This document shows, piece by piece, positions 6,873 through 7,657 of a stretch of DNA of 7,657 bases. Positions within the stretch are counted from its first letter, which is position 1. The number at the start of each line of letters is the position of its first letter. This DNA is from Bacillota bacterium (GTDB taxonomy: Bacteria > Bacillota > DTU030 > DUMP01). The translations under genes and the position numbers were made by a program. The stretch lies in assembly GCA_012735455.1 (NCBI GenBank), contig JAAYHG010000314.1, positions 1 through 7,657 of the forward strand, written 5' to 3'. The notes beneath the pieces are model-generated. The model did not search any database, was not told the DNA's origin, and saw only the letters and a list, made by a program, of their open reading frames with translations.

Positions 6873-7657
6873 TGTGGCATCACGCCGCTTGGATGGCTCA
6901 CGCTGCGGCCCATGGCTGCCGTTAGGGGGGCCAGCTTTTGCAGTAGTGTTGCGAAACGCGTGGGGGTGAGGGATTGAGGACCATCTGAGAGGGCCTCAGC
7001 TGGATTGGGGTGAACCTCTATGATGAGGCCGTCTGCTCCTGCAGCCACTGCCGCTAGTGATAGAGGTTCAACCAAACGCCACCTGCCAGTGGCGTGGGAT
7101 GGGTCCACTATCACCGGCAGATGTGACAACCGGTGCAGCATGGGAACGGCCGCCAGGTCCAGGGTGTTGCGGGTAGCGGTTTCAAAACTGCGGATGCCGC
7201 GTTCGCAGAGAACCACCTGCTCATTGCCCTCGTGCATTATATACTCTGCTGCCAAGAGCCACTCCTCAATGGTGGCAGAAAGGCCGCGCTTCAAGAGTAC
7301 CGGTAGTCTTAGCGCGCCGACCTCGCGCAAGAGTTCAAAGTTCTGCATGTTGCGGGCCCCAATTTGAATCATGTCGGCGTGGGTTGCCACCTGCTCCAGG
7401 GTGCGGACATCCAATGCTTCTGTGACAATGGGGAGCCCTGTCGCCTCCCGGGCCAGCGCCAGGAGGCGCAAGCCTTCTTCCCCCAAGCCTTGAAAACTGT
7501 AAGGGGAAGAGCGGGGCTTAAAAGCTCCGCCGCGCAGCACGCGGGCACCGGCCGCCTTGACAGCCTGGGCGGTTTCTAGGAGCTGCCTTTCGTTCTCCAC
7601 GGCGCAGGGACCGGCAATTGCCACTACTTCTTCGCCGCCAATGACTACATCCCCCAC
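6869..7657 (-). CDS. aroF: 3-deoxy-7-phosphoheptulonate (DAHP) synthase, type I-beta, N-terminus outside window
   Basis: Condenses phosphoenolpyruvate with erythrose 4-phosphate to DAHP, the entry step of aromatic synthesis. Numbering from the last codon in the window, GPCAVE (16-21), [17 protein letters not shown] (41-57), QIGARNM (98-104), LLKRG (121-125), CERGIRSFE (151-159), DPSHATG (185-191) and [11 protein letters not shown] (216-226) are all present. C18, H188, E214 and D225 match the four metal ligands known for the family. This is the KDPG-aldolase-like I-beta form seen in Thermotoga and Bacillus. The frame is open at the right edge and the GTG there falls inside the GDVVIGG segment that precedes the barrel, so the true start is probably about 80 codons beyond. 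Whether an ACT-like ferredoxin domain or a chorismate mutase domain precedes the barrel, which decides feedback control, cannot be seen. The stop overlaps the tyrA start by 4 nt. The symbols aroF, aroG and aroA are all used for this enzyme. Confidence 0.96.
   Translation of the reverse strand: MGDVVIGGEEVVAIAGPCAVENERQLLETAQAVKAAGARVLRGGAFKPRSSPYSFQGLGEEGLRLLALAREATGLPIVTEALDVRTLEQVATHADMIQIGARNMQNFELLREVGALRLPVLLKRGLSATIEEWLLAAEYIMHEGNEQVVLCERGIRSFETATRNTLDLAAVPMLHRLSHLPVIVDPSHATGRWRLVEPLSLAAVAAGADGLIIEVHPNPAEALSDGPQSLTPTRFATLLQKLAPLTAAMGRSVSHPSGVMPQ

Noticed and set aside
7655..7657. GTG as the start codon of the DAHP synthase
   Set aside because: It reads as a valine inside the segment that normally precedes the GPCAVE motif, and no upstream sequence is available to show a ribosome binding site.

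Overview
The window reads as ordinary chromosomal DNA of a strictly anaerobic, moderately GC-rich bacterium. A member of the Clostridia (Firmicutes) is the best guess. The grounds are an oxygen-sensitive class III ribonucleotide reductase with its radical-SAM activase, Bacillus/Clostridia-like versions of the aromatic pathway enzymes, strong GGAGG-type ribosome binding sites and some GTG starts. The genus cannot be fixed from this sequence alone. Nearly every base is coding, and no tRNA, rRNA, mobile element, CRISPR array or prophage signal is visible.

Left part, plus strand (2-2402). The 3' two-thirds of nrdD (anaerobic ribonucleoside-triphosphate reductase) enters from beyond the left edge. 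It is followed 2 nt later by its activase gene nrdG. Five nt after the nrdG stop is a perfect 13-bp hairpin (2052-2085) with a short T-run, and 5 nt beyond that a 103-codon gene of unknown function begins. The 3' arm of the hairpin contains that gene's Shine-Dalgarno sequence, so the element could be a terminator, a translational switch, or both.

Right part, minus strand (7657 down to 2380). Five aromatic amino acid genes are packed head to tail in the order aroF (DAHP synthase, cut by the right edge), tyrA (prephenate dehydrogenase), aroC (chorismate synthase), aroB (3-dehydroquinate synthase) and aroA (EPSP synthase). aroF/tyrA overlap by 4 nt, tyrA/aroC are 2 nt apart, aroB/aroA overlap by 10 nt, and only aroC/aroB are separated by as much as 70 nt. 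This is very probably one operon whose promoter lies beyond the right edge. It supplies steps 1, 2, 6 and 7 of the chorismate pathway plus the tyrosine branch. Genes for steps 3-5 (aroD/aroQ, aroE, aroK) are not in the window.

The two blocks converge: aroA and the small unknown gene overlap tail to tail by 23 nt. No terminator is visible between them. The hairpin at 2052-2085 is also followed by a T-rich stretch on the minus strand, so it may end aro transcripts after they have run antisense through the whole small gene.

I found no convincing new multi-gene system. The point most worth following is the hairpin, the small gene and the convergent overlap around 2045-2402.
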